Part shown: positions 16,867 to 24,413 of the stretch, piece after piece
How the letters are laid out: every line of letters begins with the position of its first letter
Position numbering within the stretch: the stretch's first letter is position 1
NCBI RefSeq assembly: GCF_000172155.1
Contig: NZ_ABIZ01000001.1
Coordinates: 2,203,105 to 2,267,104 of the forward strand
Length of the DNA stretch: 64,000 nt
Source of the DNA: Verrucomicrobium spinosum DSM 4136 = JCM 18804
GTDB lineage: Bacteria; Verrucomicrobiota; Verrucomicrobiia; Verrucomicrobiales; Verrucomicrobiaceae
Reading direction: 5' to 3'
Notes under the pieces: model-generated
Told to the model about the DNA's origin: nothing
What the model saw: the letters and a program-made list of their open reading frames with translations, nothing else
Database searches by the model: none
Made by a program: the position numbers and the translations under genes

Positions 16867-17664
16867 TCAAGCCGCAGGCGCGGTGCGGCTCAGCCAGTCG
16901 GCAAAGGAGGTGGTGCCGAGGCGTGGGTGGGCACCCGGAGTCAGGCTCTGATCATTCACGGGCGTGCCGAAGTAACCGGCGGCATCGTCGGCAACGACGG
17001 TGCGGGAGTCCTGATGCGCCTGCAGGTAGGCTTGAACGATTTCGGTGATCGGTTTGGCTTCTGGTCCGGCAAGGTCAAAGGTGCCGTTGAGCGGCTCTGC
17101 CACGGCCGCCTCTGCCACGGCCTGGGCGACATCGCCGGAGAAGATGGGCTGCATCAGTGCCGTGGAAAGGCGCACGGTCTCGCCGGATGTGGCGGCCTGG
17201 GCGATGCTGCCGACGAACTCAAAGAACTGGGTAGCGCGGACGATGGTGTAGGGAATCGGGGAGGCCTTGATCATGGTTTCCTGAACCAGCTTCGCGCGGA
17301 AGTAACCGCTGGCGAGGAGCCGCTCGGTACCGACCACGGAGAGGGCCACATGATGCTCCACCCCGGCGGCCGCTTCTGCGGCGACCAGATTGCGGTTGGA
17401 GCTCTCGAAGAACTCCATGACCGCTTTGTCCTCAAAGGAGGGTGAGTTCGACACGTCCACTACGACCTGGGTGCCGACCAGGGCTTCCTGGAGCCCTTTA
17501 CCCGTCACGGCGTTGATGCCGAGGGAAGGGGAGGCGGGGATCACTTCATGCCCCAGGAGGCGGAGGTTGCTCACCACCTTGGTGCCGATCAAGCCGGTGC
17601 CGCCGAGGACGACGATTCTGAGTTTTCCACTGGTGCCGTTGCTGCTGGATGTTTGGTTTTTCAT
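16867..17664 (-). CDS. NAD(P)-binding SDR / NmrA-like protein
   Basis: The 265-residue protein has the dinucleotide-binding motif VVLGGTGLIGTKVVSNLR, followed by LVGTQVVVDVSNSPSFED and the active-region pattern HVALSVVGTERLLASGYFRA with LVQETMIKASPIPYTIVRAT. This is the atypical SDR / NmrA / NAD(P)H-binding family that acts in redox sensing or modifies small substrates. It is divergent from a LysR regulator 73 bp away, the classic arrangement for a regulated target gene. Confidence 0.88.
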   Translation of the reverse strand: MKNQTSSSNGTSGKLRIVVLGGTGLIGTKVVSNLRLLGHEVIPASPSLGINAVTGKGLQEALVGTQVVVDVSNSPSFEDKAVMEFFESSNRNLVAAEAAAGVEHHVALSVVGTERLLASGYFRAKLVQETMIKASPIPYTIVRATQFFEFVGSIAQAATSGETVRLSTALMQPIFSGDVAQAVAEAAVAEPLNGTFDLAGPEAKPITEIVQAYLQAHQDSRTVVADDAAGYFGTPVNDQSLTPGAHPRLGTTSFADWLSRTAPAA

Positions 17665-17737
17665 AACGGCACCAGCATGTCATGACCGCCGAAAATCGGT
17701 AGCCACGGCGTGTCGCTATCAGCTATACACGTTTTGC

Positions 17738-18661
17738 ATGACCGCCTTCGAAGACCTCTCGCTGCTTCGCGCCTTCATCAGCATTGTGGAATGCGGGAGC
17801 ATCTCTGCCGGGGCGCGACGGCTTCGCATCACCCAGCCCACCTTGAGCCGGCAGCTCAAGACCCTGGAAGAGCGCTGCGGCATGGCTTTGCTGAGGCGGG
17901 ACACGCATCAGATGAGCCTGACGGAGGCTGGACATCGCGTGCTGGCCGACGGGCATGCCCTGCTGGCGCAGGTGGAGGCGGCCGACAAGCGGTTGCGGGA
18001 AAGTCACACGACGCTGTCCGGGCACTTGAGGCTCTTTGCGACGATCGACTTCGGCCAGTTTGGAGCGACCCGGATGATCAGTCAGTTTCTCCTGGCTCAT
18101 CCCAAGGTGAGTGCCTCCCTAGCTCTGACCAACCGGCCCCTGCACATGATCCAGGAGGGCGCGGATGTGGGCGTCTTGCCCGGCAAAGTGACGGATGATA
18201 GCGTCATCGCACGTCGGGTGGGGGCCTTCTCGTTGATCCTGGCTGTAGCACCCGCGCTGGTGAAACGGCAGCCGCCGGCCAAGAAGCCGGACGATCTGAC
18301 ATCTTGGCCCTGGATCGCGCTGGCGGGTGCCCAGTTCTGGAATGCACGGGAGCTGGCCCTGCGGGGGCGATCGGGCAAGACTCATACCTTGCGGATTGAT
18401 CCGGTCTTCACCTCAGAGGGAGTGACAAGCTGCCGGGAAGCTGCGCTGGCGGGAGTGGGTTTGACGGTGCTGCCGCGATGGATGATCGAGGGCGATCTCA
18501 GGGAGGGAAACCTCCTGCAAGTGCTTCCTGATTGGAACCCCGGAGACCTCCCTGTGCACGTGATTTACGCAGGGCATCGGTTGCTGCCGGTTCGGGTGAG
18601 CGCATTTATTGATTTTGCGGTGAAGTATTTTTCCAAAGGGGGTGAAGGAGCCATTGGGTGA
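17738..18661 (+). CDS. LysR-type transcriptional regulator
   Basis: The ATG at 17738 begins MTAFEDLSLLRAFISIVECG and gives 307 residues; the frame stays open to 17390 across the divergent gene, which is not coding. The N-terminal winged helix has SISAGARRLRITQPTLSRQL, and the C-terminal half is a LysR substrate-binding domain ending in LLPVRVSAFIDFAVKYF. It most likely controls the divergent SDR gene through the 73-bp intergenic region. The effector is unknown. Confidence 0.92.
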   Translation: MTAFEDLSLLRAFISIVECGSISAGARRLRITQPTLSRQLKTLEERCGMALLRRDTHQMSLTEAGHRVLADGHALLAQVEAADKRLRESHTTLSGHLRLFATIDFGQFGATRMISQFLLAHPKVSASLALTNRPLHMIQEGADVGVLPGKVTDDSVIARRVGAFSLILAVAPALVKRQPPAKKPDDLTSWPWIALAGAQFWNARELALRGRSGKTHTLRIDPVFTSEGVTSCREAALAGVGLTVLPRWMIEGDLREGNLLQVLPDWNPGDLPVHVIYAGHRLLPVRVSAFIDFAVKYFSKGGEGAIG

Positions 18662-18702
18662 TGGGTTCTAGGGGATAATCTGATGGGAGGCTGCAAGCTC
18701 CA

Positions 18703-19214
18703 GGATGGGCATCAGGAAAGTGGCTGCGTTCGTGAGAACGCGGAAAGGGTTGGGGAGTGCTGGAGGGACAAGCTACGCTGAAGGTGTCGGCGGCATGATC
18801 CGCATTTTTACAAATGCAGCCACGAGCTGCTGGATGGGCATCAGGAAAGTGGCTGCGTTCGTGAGAACGCGGAAAGGGTTGGGGAGTGCTGGAGGGACAA
18901 GCTACGCTGAAGGTGTCGGCGGCATGATCCGCATTTTTACAAATGCAGCCACGAGTTGCTGGATGGGCATCAGGAAAGTGGCTGCGTTCGTGAGAACGCG
19001 GAAGGGGGGGGGAGGTGGTGGAGGGACAAGCCACGCTGAAGGTGTCGGCGGCGCGATCCGCATTTTTGCCAATGCAGCCACGAGTTGCTGGATGGGCATC
19101 AGGAAAGTGGCTGCGTTCGTGAGAACGCGGAAGGGGTGGGGAGGTGGTGGAGGGACAAGCCACGCTGAAGGTGTCGGCGGCATGATCCGCATTTTTACAA
19201 ATGCAGCTACGAGC
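18703..19214. repeat. Four tandem 129-bp repeats
   Basis: Units begin at 18703, 18832, 18961 and 19090, giving an exact 129-bp period. Each unit holds two hairpins: GCGTTC-GTGA-GAACGC and GCATTT-TTAC-AAATGC (the third unit has a G at one loop position). Units 1 and 2 are almost identical; units 3 and 4 share a G-rich change. Because 129 is a multiple of 3, frames on both strands stay open, but neither looks like a real protein. This accounts for most of the 646-bp gap between the LysR and SRPBCC genes. Confidence 0.85.
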
Positions 19215-19307
19215 CCGGTACAAGTCGCCCTTCTTGGCGAAACGTAATTTTCACGAGGGCAGTGCAAGCTTGCCACGTCGCAGTTCACCCGCTTCAATGG
19301 CGCACCT

Positions 19308-19742
19308 ATGAGTTCCGAAGTCGAATACATCACCGTAGCAACTCGTGTCGAAGCGCCTGTGGCGAAAGTTTGGGAGTGCTGGACCGAACCCGACCATATC
19401 GTGCAGTGGAATGCCGCATCGGACGACTGGTGCTGCCCCCGGGCCTCGAATGATGTTCGCGTGGGCGGGGAGCTGAACAGCCGTATGGAAGCCCGCGATG
19501 GCAGCATGGGGTTTGATTTCTCCGCCACCTATACCGAGGTGGAGCCCAATGCCCTCCTGGCCTTCCGTATGGGAGAAGGGGAAGAGGCCCGCGGTGTGCG
19601 GGTGGAGTTTAAGGAAGACGGCGACGGTACGGTGGTGACCGAGACCTTCAAACCCGAGAACACCTTCCCGATCGAGATGCAACGCGCTGGATGGCAGAGC
19701 ATCCTCGACCGGTTCAAGGCGCATGTGGAGGGGCAAGGGTGA
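19308..19742 (+). CDS. SRPBCC (AHSA1-like) protein
   Basis: The 144-residue protein has the AHSA1 pattern VATRVEAPVAKVWECWTEPD, IVQWNAASDDWCCPRA, VGGELNSRMEARDGSMGFDF and WQSILDRFKAHVE. It is a helix-grip-fold protein of unknown ligand. Unlike the copy at 15562 it has no ArsR partner. The 129-bp tandem repeat lies upstream and an 8-bp tandem repeat begins 3 bp after its stop codon. Confidence 0.88.
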   Translation: MSSEVEYITVATRVEAPVAKVWECWTEPDHIVQWNAASDDWCCPRASNDVRVGGELNSRMEARDGSMGFDFSATYTEVEPNALLAFRMGEGEEARGVRVEFKEDGDGTVVTETFKPENTFPIEMQRAGWQSILDRFKAHVEGQG

Positions 19743-19745
19743 TTC

Positions 19746-19859
19746 CAGTGCGTCAGTGCGTCAGTGCGTCAGTGCGTCAGTGCGTCAGTGCGTCAGTGCG
19801 TCAGTGCGTCAGTGCGTCAGTGCGTCAGTGCGTCAGTGCGTCAGTGCGTCAGTGCGTCA
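19746..19859. repeat. 8-bp tandem repeat, 14 copies of CAGTGCGT
   Basis: CAGTGCGT repeats 14 times without a mismatch from 19746 to 19857 and ends with a partial CA. Perfect identity implies recent expansion by slippage, so copy number is likely to vary between strains. It is non-coding and directly follows the SRPBCC stop codon. Confidence 0.95.
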
Positions 19860-20114
19860 TCTGTTGCGTGTTGACTCATGAACCTTGTTTGTGCTGGCGC
19901 AATTGGCAATAGATGACGAAGGCATCGTAGATGGTAGCCTGGGGTCGAGGGAGGAGAGCGACCGAACACCCCTGGTAATCCCCCTTGCCGTGCATCCTGA
20001 AGGGATGCCGGAAGGCGGGAGGTGCAATGGTGTCCCCTCTCGTGCTGGGAAGGTCATTTTGTGATTCCCAATCCCGATCCTTTGGTGTGAGATTGGAAAA
20101 ACCCATTTTGCGGC
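19860..20114. other. Non-coding stretch with REP-like hairpins
   Basis: GCATCC-TGAAG-GGATGC forms a hairpin at 19992-20008, and CCTGGGGTCGAG...CACCCCTGG words upstream can pair imperfectly. The combination resembles repeat elements I have seen scattered in Verrucomicrobiota and Planctomycetota intergenic DNA. No gene is evident. Confidence 0.45.
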
Positions 20115-20795
20115 ATGCCTTCAACTTCCAGCAAACTCAAAGCACTCCAGAAGAAATCGGTGGAAAAGGGCCATTGGCAGGTGGTTGCGGCCATTTCCGC
20201 GCTGATGGCGGATGAGTCCTCGTTGGATGCTCGCATCAACCTCATCGGGGCGATGCAGGAGGTGGGGCTGCTCTCCAACAGCCTGGAGCCGTGGTGGAAG
20301 GAATGGCGTTCTGACGACCAGACCACCGCGGAATGGGCGGGACGTTGTCTGGACCGTCTCAAGTCCGTGGACACAGACTACTGGGCGCTGACGGGACTGC
20401 TGGGCCTCCCGCTGGAGGCGGCAACCGGGGCCCTGGCTGCCAGGAACTATCATCTGCTCGGGATCCGGTTTGCCACGACTTACAAGGACGGTCGGTGGTT
20501 GATCGCGACGTTCTGCTTACAGCGTCCCTCGCCCATGTCCAAGGTGGCCGCTCCCATCATCGAGGTCGGCTGGAGTGAGGGCGTGGTGACGGAAGCCTCG
20601 CGGTGGCGAGCAGTGATTCTCTCTGAGCAAAGCGAAGTGGCTGGAAACCTGTTTGGAAAGGGCAGTGGCACCTACTATCTGCGAGCCAAGTTGCCTTACG
20701 GTTGCTGGCGCATTGCCGAGGATGTCTTTGAGCTGCGTGAAGACTGGATGGTGCCGAAGTCGGAAACGCCCTTGGCGGACTACCCGGTGCTGTAA
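20115..20795 (+). CDS. Hypothetical protein
   Basis: The 226-residue protein is not recognised. It begins MPSTSSKLKALQKKSVEKGH, is largely helical in the first half (LMADESSLDARINLIGAMQE), and contains several tryptophans (EPWWKEWRSDD, DTDYWALTG). Its stop is 19 bp from the end of the convergent glycosyltransferase gene. Coding character is supported by its length and by the balanced amino-acid composition. Confidence 0.6.
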   Translation: MPSTSSKLKALQKKSVEKGHWQVVAAISALMADESSLDARINLIGAMQEVGLLSNSLEPWWKEWRSDDQTTAEWAGRCLDRLKSVDTDYWALTGLLGLPLEAATGALAARNYHLLGIRFATTYKDGRWLIATFCLQRPSPMSKVAAPIIEVGWSEGVVTEASRWRAVILSEQSEVAGNLFGKGSGTYYLRAKLPYGCWRIAEDVFELREDWMVPKSETPLADYPVL

Positions 20796-20814
20796 GGTGC
20801 AAAGGGTTGTTGCC

Positions 20815-21771
20815 TCAGACCGGTTGCACCGGAGCGCTGCGAAGTCGAAGCATCGGAGTGGCGGGATCGACGGGGCGAAGTGAGCCCACTCCCGCGATGT
20901 GATACTCACGCTGAAGTCTGGCGGAGATCTTTTCCACGGCATCCAGGTAGGGGGCATAGATGCTGTCCAGCACGGCTGGCTGGCGCATTTCATCGTAAGT
21001 GTAGAAGGTTTGCCAGTGGCCTTCCAGGGTGCGGGAAACGCTGCTGAAGTGGAAGAAGACCAATGGCTGGTCATCCACAAGCACCCCCTGTGGAGTCTGG
21101 GTCAGCCGGTGGCTGCCAATGTTCCACGGGGCCAGGTTGAAGCCGGGATGGGACAGGGCCACCACGCCATCATGCCGGGATGTCCAGCGGTTCAAATATC
21201 CCTGGTTCATGAAACGCTCGCCTTCCACGCGGCTGTAGCACCAGTCAAGGCACTCGGCCTTCCAGTCACGGAGCACGGCGAGACCCTTCGCGTCATGCTT
21301 CCAAAGTCCGAATCCGGCGTTGTACAGGCCGTAGATGGAGAGGTGTTCTGTGCCCGGGCTGAAGCGATGTGGACTGATGACTACGGAGGTCTGCGCTGAG
21401 ATGACTGCGAATGTCTCGACCGGGCTGGAATAGAAAAAGGTGTCTGCATCCAGGAATGCGACCCATTCCCCGGGGGCGACCGCATTTTCCAGGACATGCA
21501 GCACGAGGAGCGGCTTCTGGCTGGCAAAGAATTCCCATGGTGTTCTCGCGGAGCGAATGGCCGCCAGGCGCGGTTCCAGTGCTGCAAGGTCCTCGCACGT
21601 CAGGAGGGTGAGGCCGGTGGGAAATGCATCCTGAAGAATCCTGCCGATCAGGTCATCCAGACAGAGGACGGTGAAGCTGCAGCCGGGGCACCAGCGCCTC
21701 AGAGACGTGAGCATGGCCAATCCCTGGGCGGCATAGTGCGAGTCAAAGTAAGTGATGAAATGCGGCGTCAT
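20815..21771 (-). CDS. GT-A type glycosyltransferase
   Basis: The 318-residue protein has the nucleotide-sugar glycosyltransferase layout: FITYFDSHYAAQGLAMLTSL at the N-terminus, and a DxD metal motif in WVAFLDADTFFYSSPVE. The later part (YNAGFGLWKHDAKGLAVLRDW) matches the acceptor-side loop of GT8-like or related enzymes. It overlaps the upstream aldolase gene by 4 bp, so it is the last gene of a three-gene operon with an HpcH/HpaI-like protein and an RmlC-like protein. The operon probably modifies a surface saccharide. Confidence 0.85.
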   Translation of the reverse strand: MTPHFITYFDSHYAAQGLAMLTSLRRWCPGCSFTVLCLDDLIGRILQDAFPTGLTLLTCEDLAALEPRLAAIRSARTPWEFFASQKPLLVLHVLENAVAPGEWVAFLDADTFFYSSPVETFAVISAQTSVVISPHRFSPGTEHLSIYGLYNAGFGLWKHDAKGLAVLRDWKAECLDWCYSRVEGERFMNQGYLNRWTSRHDGVVALSHPGFNLAPWNIGSHRLTQTPQGVLVDDQPLVFFHFSSVSRTLEGHWQTFYTYDEMRQPAVLDSIYAPYLDAVEKISARLQREYHIAGVGSLRPVDPATPMLRLRSAPVQPV

Positions 21772-22622
21772 TTGAGACTTGGAATGGGAGTGGCCGGAGA
21801 GAGGGGGGCGGTATGTGCCCGCAGGGCCTGCGTGGCAGCAAGGAGTTCGGCCTGGTCACAGGCGAACCAGTGGTTCAGGCGCTCGCACAATTGGTCCAGC
21901 GCATCTGGCAGCGTGGCGGGTGTGAGGTGGTTCACAAAACTCCGGGCCAGCCACGCGGAGCGAGCCCCCAGGCAGGCATAGCGGGCCAGGAGGAGGTCGG
22001 CAGGCACGGGCAAATGGGCCAGGCCCTCGATCCCCGGGGCGGCCACGCCTCCAAATCCAAAGGCCAGGCCGGCCTCCCGGGTGATGCGGGAAATGTCATC
22101 CAACACCGGGGATGCGGCCATCTGCATGGGGTGGCACAGGCCCATGGACTGGCTGAGATCATTCAGCCCGACCATGAGCTCGCTCACGCCCGGGATGGAA
22201 ACGACTGCTTTGAGTTCGAGGAAAGCGCCAGCCGTCTCCAGGAGGAGCAGGGCTTCCGCTCGTCCATCAATCCAGTCCACGAAACGATGGGCCTCGGCCG
22301 CGCACTGGAACTGCGGGAGCATGATGGCCCGAGCACCCAGGGCGATGGCTGTGTCGATTTCCCGCTGCGTCTCGGCGTGAAGGGGGTTGAGACGGATGAA
22401 CGGACGGGCGTGACGGATGCTGGCGACGACTTGGGAAAGGTCTGAGAGTTCGTGATCCGAGATGCGTGCGTCGGGGATGTGGCGTTGGCGCTCGTGTTTG
22501 CCCAGACGTTCGATATCAATACCAATGCGGGCCACCCCAGCGCTGTCTGCCGCCGCGATCCAGGCCGGATCGCGCGACAGCAAGGTGAAGGTGTACCCGC
22601 GAGGGGCGGGGGCGCTGGCCAT
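21768..22622 (-). CDS. HpcH/HpaI aldolase / citrate lyase family protein
   Basis: The 284-residue protein matches the HpcH/HpaI TIM-barrel family: ARIGIDIERLGKHERQ near the start, ALGARAIMLPQFQCAAEA, LLLLETAGAFLELKAVVSIP, and MVGLNDLSQSMG carrying the Glu and Asp metal ligands. These enzymes cleave or form C-C bonds next to a keto-acid. Placement between an RmlC-like protein and a glycosyltransferase suggests that it makes a modified sugar or keto-acid sugar precursor. Confidence 0.85.
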   Translation of the reverse strand: MASAPAPRGYTFTLLSRDPAWIAAADSAGVARIGIDIERLGKHERQRHIPDARISDHELSDLSQVVASIRHARPFIRLNPLHAETQREIDTAIALGARAIMLPQFQCAAEAHRFVDWIDGRAEALLLLETAGAFLELKAVVSIPGVSELMVGLNDLSQSMGLCHPMQMAASPVLDDISRITREAGLAFGFGGVAAPGIEGLAHLPVPADLLLARYACLGARSAWLARSFVNHLTPATLPDALDQLCERLNHWFACDQAELLAATQALRAHTAPLSPATPIPSLK

Positions 22623-22640
22623 GGCTCGCTTGCTTCCGGC

Positions 22641-23234
22641 TCAGACGAGATTTGTGGGAAGGGCGGGAGAGTCGGGGGCGAGCGTCCAGTCGTCGGGATT
22701 CTCGTAGTCAAAGGCCACGTCATTCAGCACAATGAAAACCGACTCATCGGCTCCAATGTTACGCAGGCAATGCCAGACGCCCGGCGGGATGTGGAGGTAG
22801 CGCGGGCGATGGAGGTTGAAGTTCAAGGCAAAGGACTTCCCATGTGTGGGGGACTCCGGACGGGCATCGTAGAGGCCGATGCGCAAGTATCCCCGCACGG
22901 GAAAGACGATGTCCCGCTGGATGTGGTGGCAGTGCCACTGTGTCACCAGTCCGGGCAGGAGTGAGACGTGAACCACGTGGCCCACCGGGAACTCGTCCTT
23001 AAACCACTCAGGGCGGTAGAGCTCAGTCAAAAGACCGCCACGATAGACCACATTCTTGACGTCTCGCACGTACACCCCGTCGATCGGCGGGGGATGAATG
23101 GGATCCCATTCGCTGTTCAGGGTTTGCCGCGCTCTGGCCTCGACGAGAATGCCGCCCTCCATCTTTTCCTGGGTGGGGATGAACTCTGAAGTGCCGGGGT
23201 TGGAGGAAGGGGCGGTAGCGCTCACGGGCACCAC
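22641..23234 (-). CDS. RmlC-like (dTDP-4-dehydrorhamnose 3,5-epimerase-like) cupin
   Basis: The 197-residue protein has a double-stranded beta-helix with WHCHHIQRDIVFPVRGYLRI and RPRYLHIPPGVWHCLRNIGA, as in dTDP-4-dehydrorhamnose 3,5-epimerase-like proteins. It is the first gene of the operon; 18 bp separate it from the aldolase gene. A true RmlC activity is not certain because rmlA, B and D are absent from the window. It may act on another nucleotide sugar. Confidence 0.8.
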   Translation of the reverse strand: MVPVSATAPSSNPGTSEFIPTQEKMEGGILVEARARQTLNSEWDPIHPPPIDGVYVRDVKNVVYRGGLLTELYRPEWFKDEFPVGHVVHVSLLPGLVTQWHCHHIQRDIVFPVRGYLRIGLYDARPESPTHGKSFALNFNLHRPRYLHIPPGVWHCLRNIGADESVFIVLNDVAFDYENPDDWTLAPDSPALPTNLV

Positions 23235-23299
23235 CTTACGAGTGGGCCGGGGTGGGTCAAGCCTCGTGCCGTGAAGTGTGACGCTTCCTGTGAACCAGC

Positions 23300-24265
23300 T
23301 TATCTTTCTCCCAGGTAGATGGCATGCACGCCCGCTTTCCTAGCCAGGGGTGTTCCCTCCTTTGGGCCCAGTGCGAGCAGGGCAGTGGACCAGGAGTCGG
23401 CCTGAAAACAGGTGTCAGCGACCACGGAAACGGACACGGCACGATGCGTGACCGGGCGACCTGTACGGCCATCAAGGACATGCGCATGGCGATGCCCACC
23501 TGCTTCATAGTACTGGCGGTAGGTGCCAGAGGTGGACAGGGCTTGATTTACCAAAGGCATGCGGATCACCGTCTCGCCCTTAACGGCGTTGGGTTGTTGA
23601 ATGCCCACCTGCCACGGGGTGCCGTCGGTCTTGTTCCCCCGGGCGACCAACTCGCCACCGACATCAAGAAGGAAGTCATGATATCCAGCAGCTTCCAGCT
23701 TGCGCACGATGTCGTCTGCGGCGTAGCCTTCCACCAGGGCGGAGACGTTGATCTGAAGATCAGGGTGCGTTTTCCGGAGCTGGGGAGGATTTAGTTTTAC
23801 CTCCAACCGCTGCCAGCCACACTGGCTCTGGGCGTGGATGATGCTGGCCTCATCTGGCGGCGTGACGCGACGGCCCTTTGCTCCAAAGCCCCAGAGATCA
23901 ATAAGCGGGCTCAGGGTGATGTCGAAGGCTCCATCGGTCTCCTGACTGAGTTTTTGAGCCTGCGTCACGACTTCGGCGAGCTCTTTCGGTACGACCTGCC
24001 AGTCAGTGCTGGTGGACTGATTGAACCTGGAGACAGGAGAGTCGGGCTTCCAGTTGGTGAAGAGGGATTCGAGTTCATCGAGTCTGGCTTGAATGAAGCT
24101 GCTGGGCGTGGCTGACGATGCCTGACTCGGCGCGTTAACCAGTTGAATGCTCCAGGTGGTGCCCATGGTCCGGCCTTCTGCACGGACCACCTGCGGGCCG
24201 TGGTCGCGGCAGGCAGTCAGCGACAACACAAAGGCCAGGAGGATATCGCAAGGCTTGGTGGTCAT
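23300..24265 (-). CDS. apbE: FAD:protein FMN transferase (ApbE lipoprotein)
   Basis: The 321-residue protein has a lipoprotein signal ending in SLTAC, then the ApbE pattern: EGRTMGTTWSIQ, DGAFDITLSPLIDLWGFG, YAADDIVRKLEAAGYHDFLL with VGGELVARGNKTDGTPW, and STSGTYRQYYEAGGHRHAHV. ApbE attaches FMN to a Thr or Ser of target proteins outside the cytoplasm. The adjacent NosR-like gene on the same strand carries two candidate target motifs, so the two almost surely work together. Confidence 0.95.
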   Translation of the reverse strand: MTTKPCDILLAFVLSLTACRDHGPQVVRAEGRTMGTTWSIQLVNAPSQASSATPSSFIQARLDELESLFTNWKPDSPVSRFNQSTSTDWQVVPKELAEVVTQAQKLSQETDGAFDITLSPLIDLWGFGAKGRRVTPPDEASIIHAQSQCGWQRLEVKLNPPQLRKTHPDLQINVSALVEGYAADDIVRKLEAAGYHDFLLDVGGELVARGNKTDGTPWQVGIQQPNAVKGETVIRMPLVNQALSTSGTYRQYYEAGGHRHAHVLDGRTGRPVTHRAVSVSVVADTCFQADSWSTALLALGPKEGTPLARKAGVHAIYLGER

Positions 24266-24281
24266 GGGCAGAGTGCACTAT

Positions 24282-24384
24282 TCTCACACAAAGGCACGAA
24301 GGCACAAAGGTTTGAGATGCTTCAATTCTCCAGTTGGCAACACGACAGGGTCAGTTCTTTGTGCCTTCGTGCCTTTGTGTGAGG
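24282..24384. repeat. Inverted-arm repeat element, 8-bp period
   Basis: The left arm CTCACACAAAGGCACGAAGG (continuing as CACAAAG) and the right arm (about 24358-24384) are perfect inverted copies of about 27 bp. Each arm is built from 8-mers of the type AAAGGCAC / GAAGGCAC. The element fills the gap between the apbE start and the NosR-like stop. A single-arm relative lies at 26300-26334. Confidence 0.75.
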
Positions 24385-24413
24385 AATGGCAATGGGCCGA
24401 TTGCCAATCTGCG

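Noticed and set aside
18703-19214. CRISPR array in the 129-bp repeat
   Set aside because: Units are 129 bp with no variable spacers and no cas genes nearby.
18606-19247. Repeat proteins of 180-205 residues on either strand of the 129-bp array
   Set aside because: Both strands are open only because the period is a multiple of 3; the products have no plausible fold and DNA-level hairpins explain the conservation.
19746-19859. CRISPR array in the 8-bp tandem repeat
   Set aside because: There are no spacers; units are contiguous and identical.
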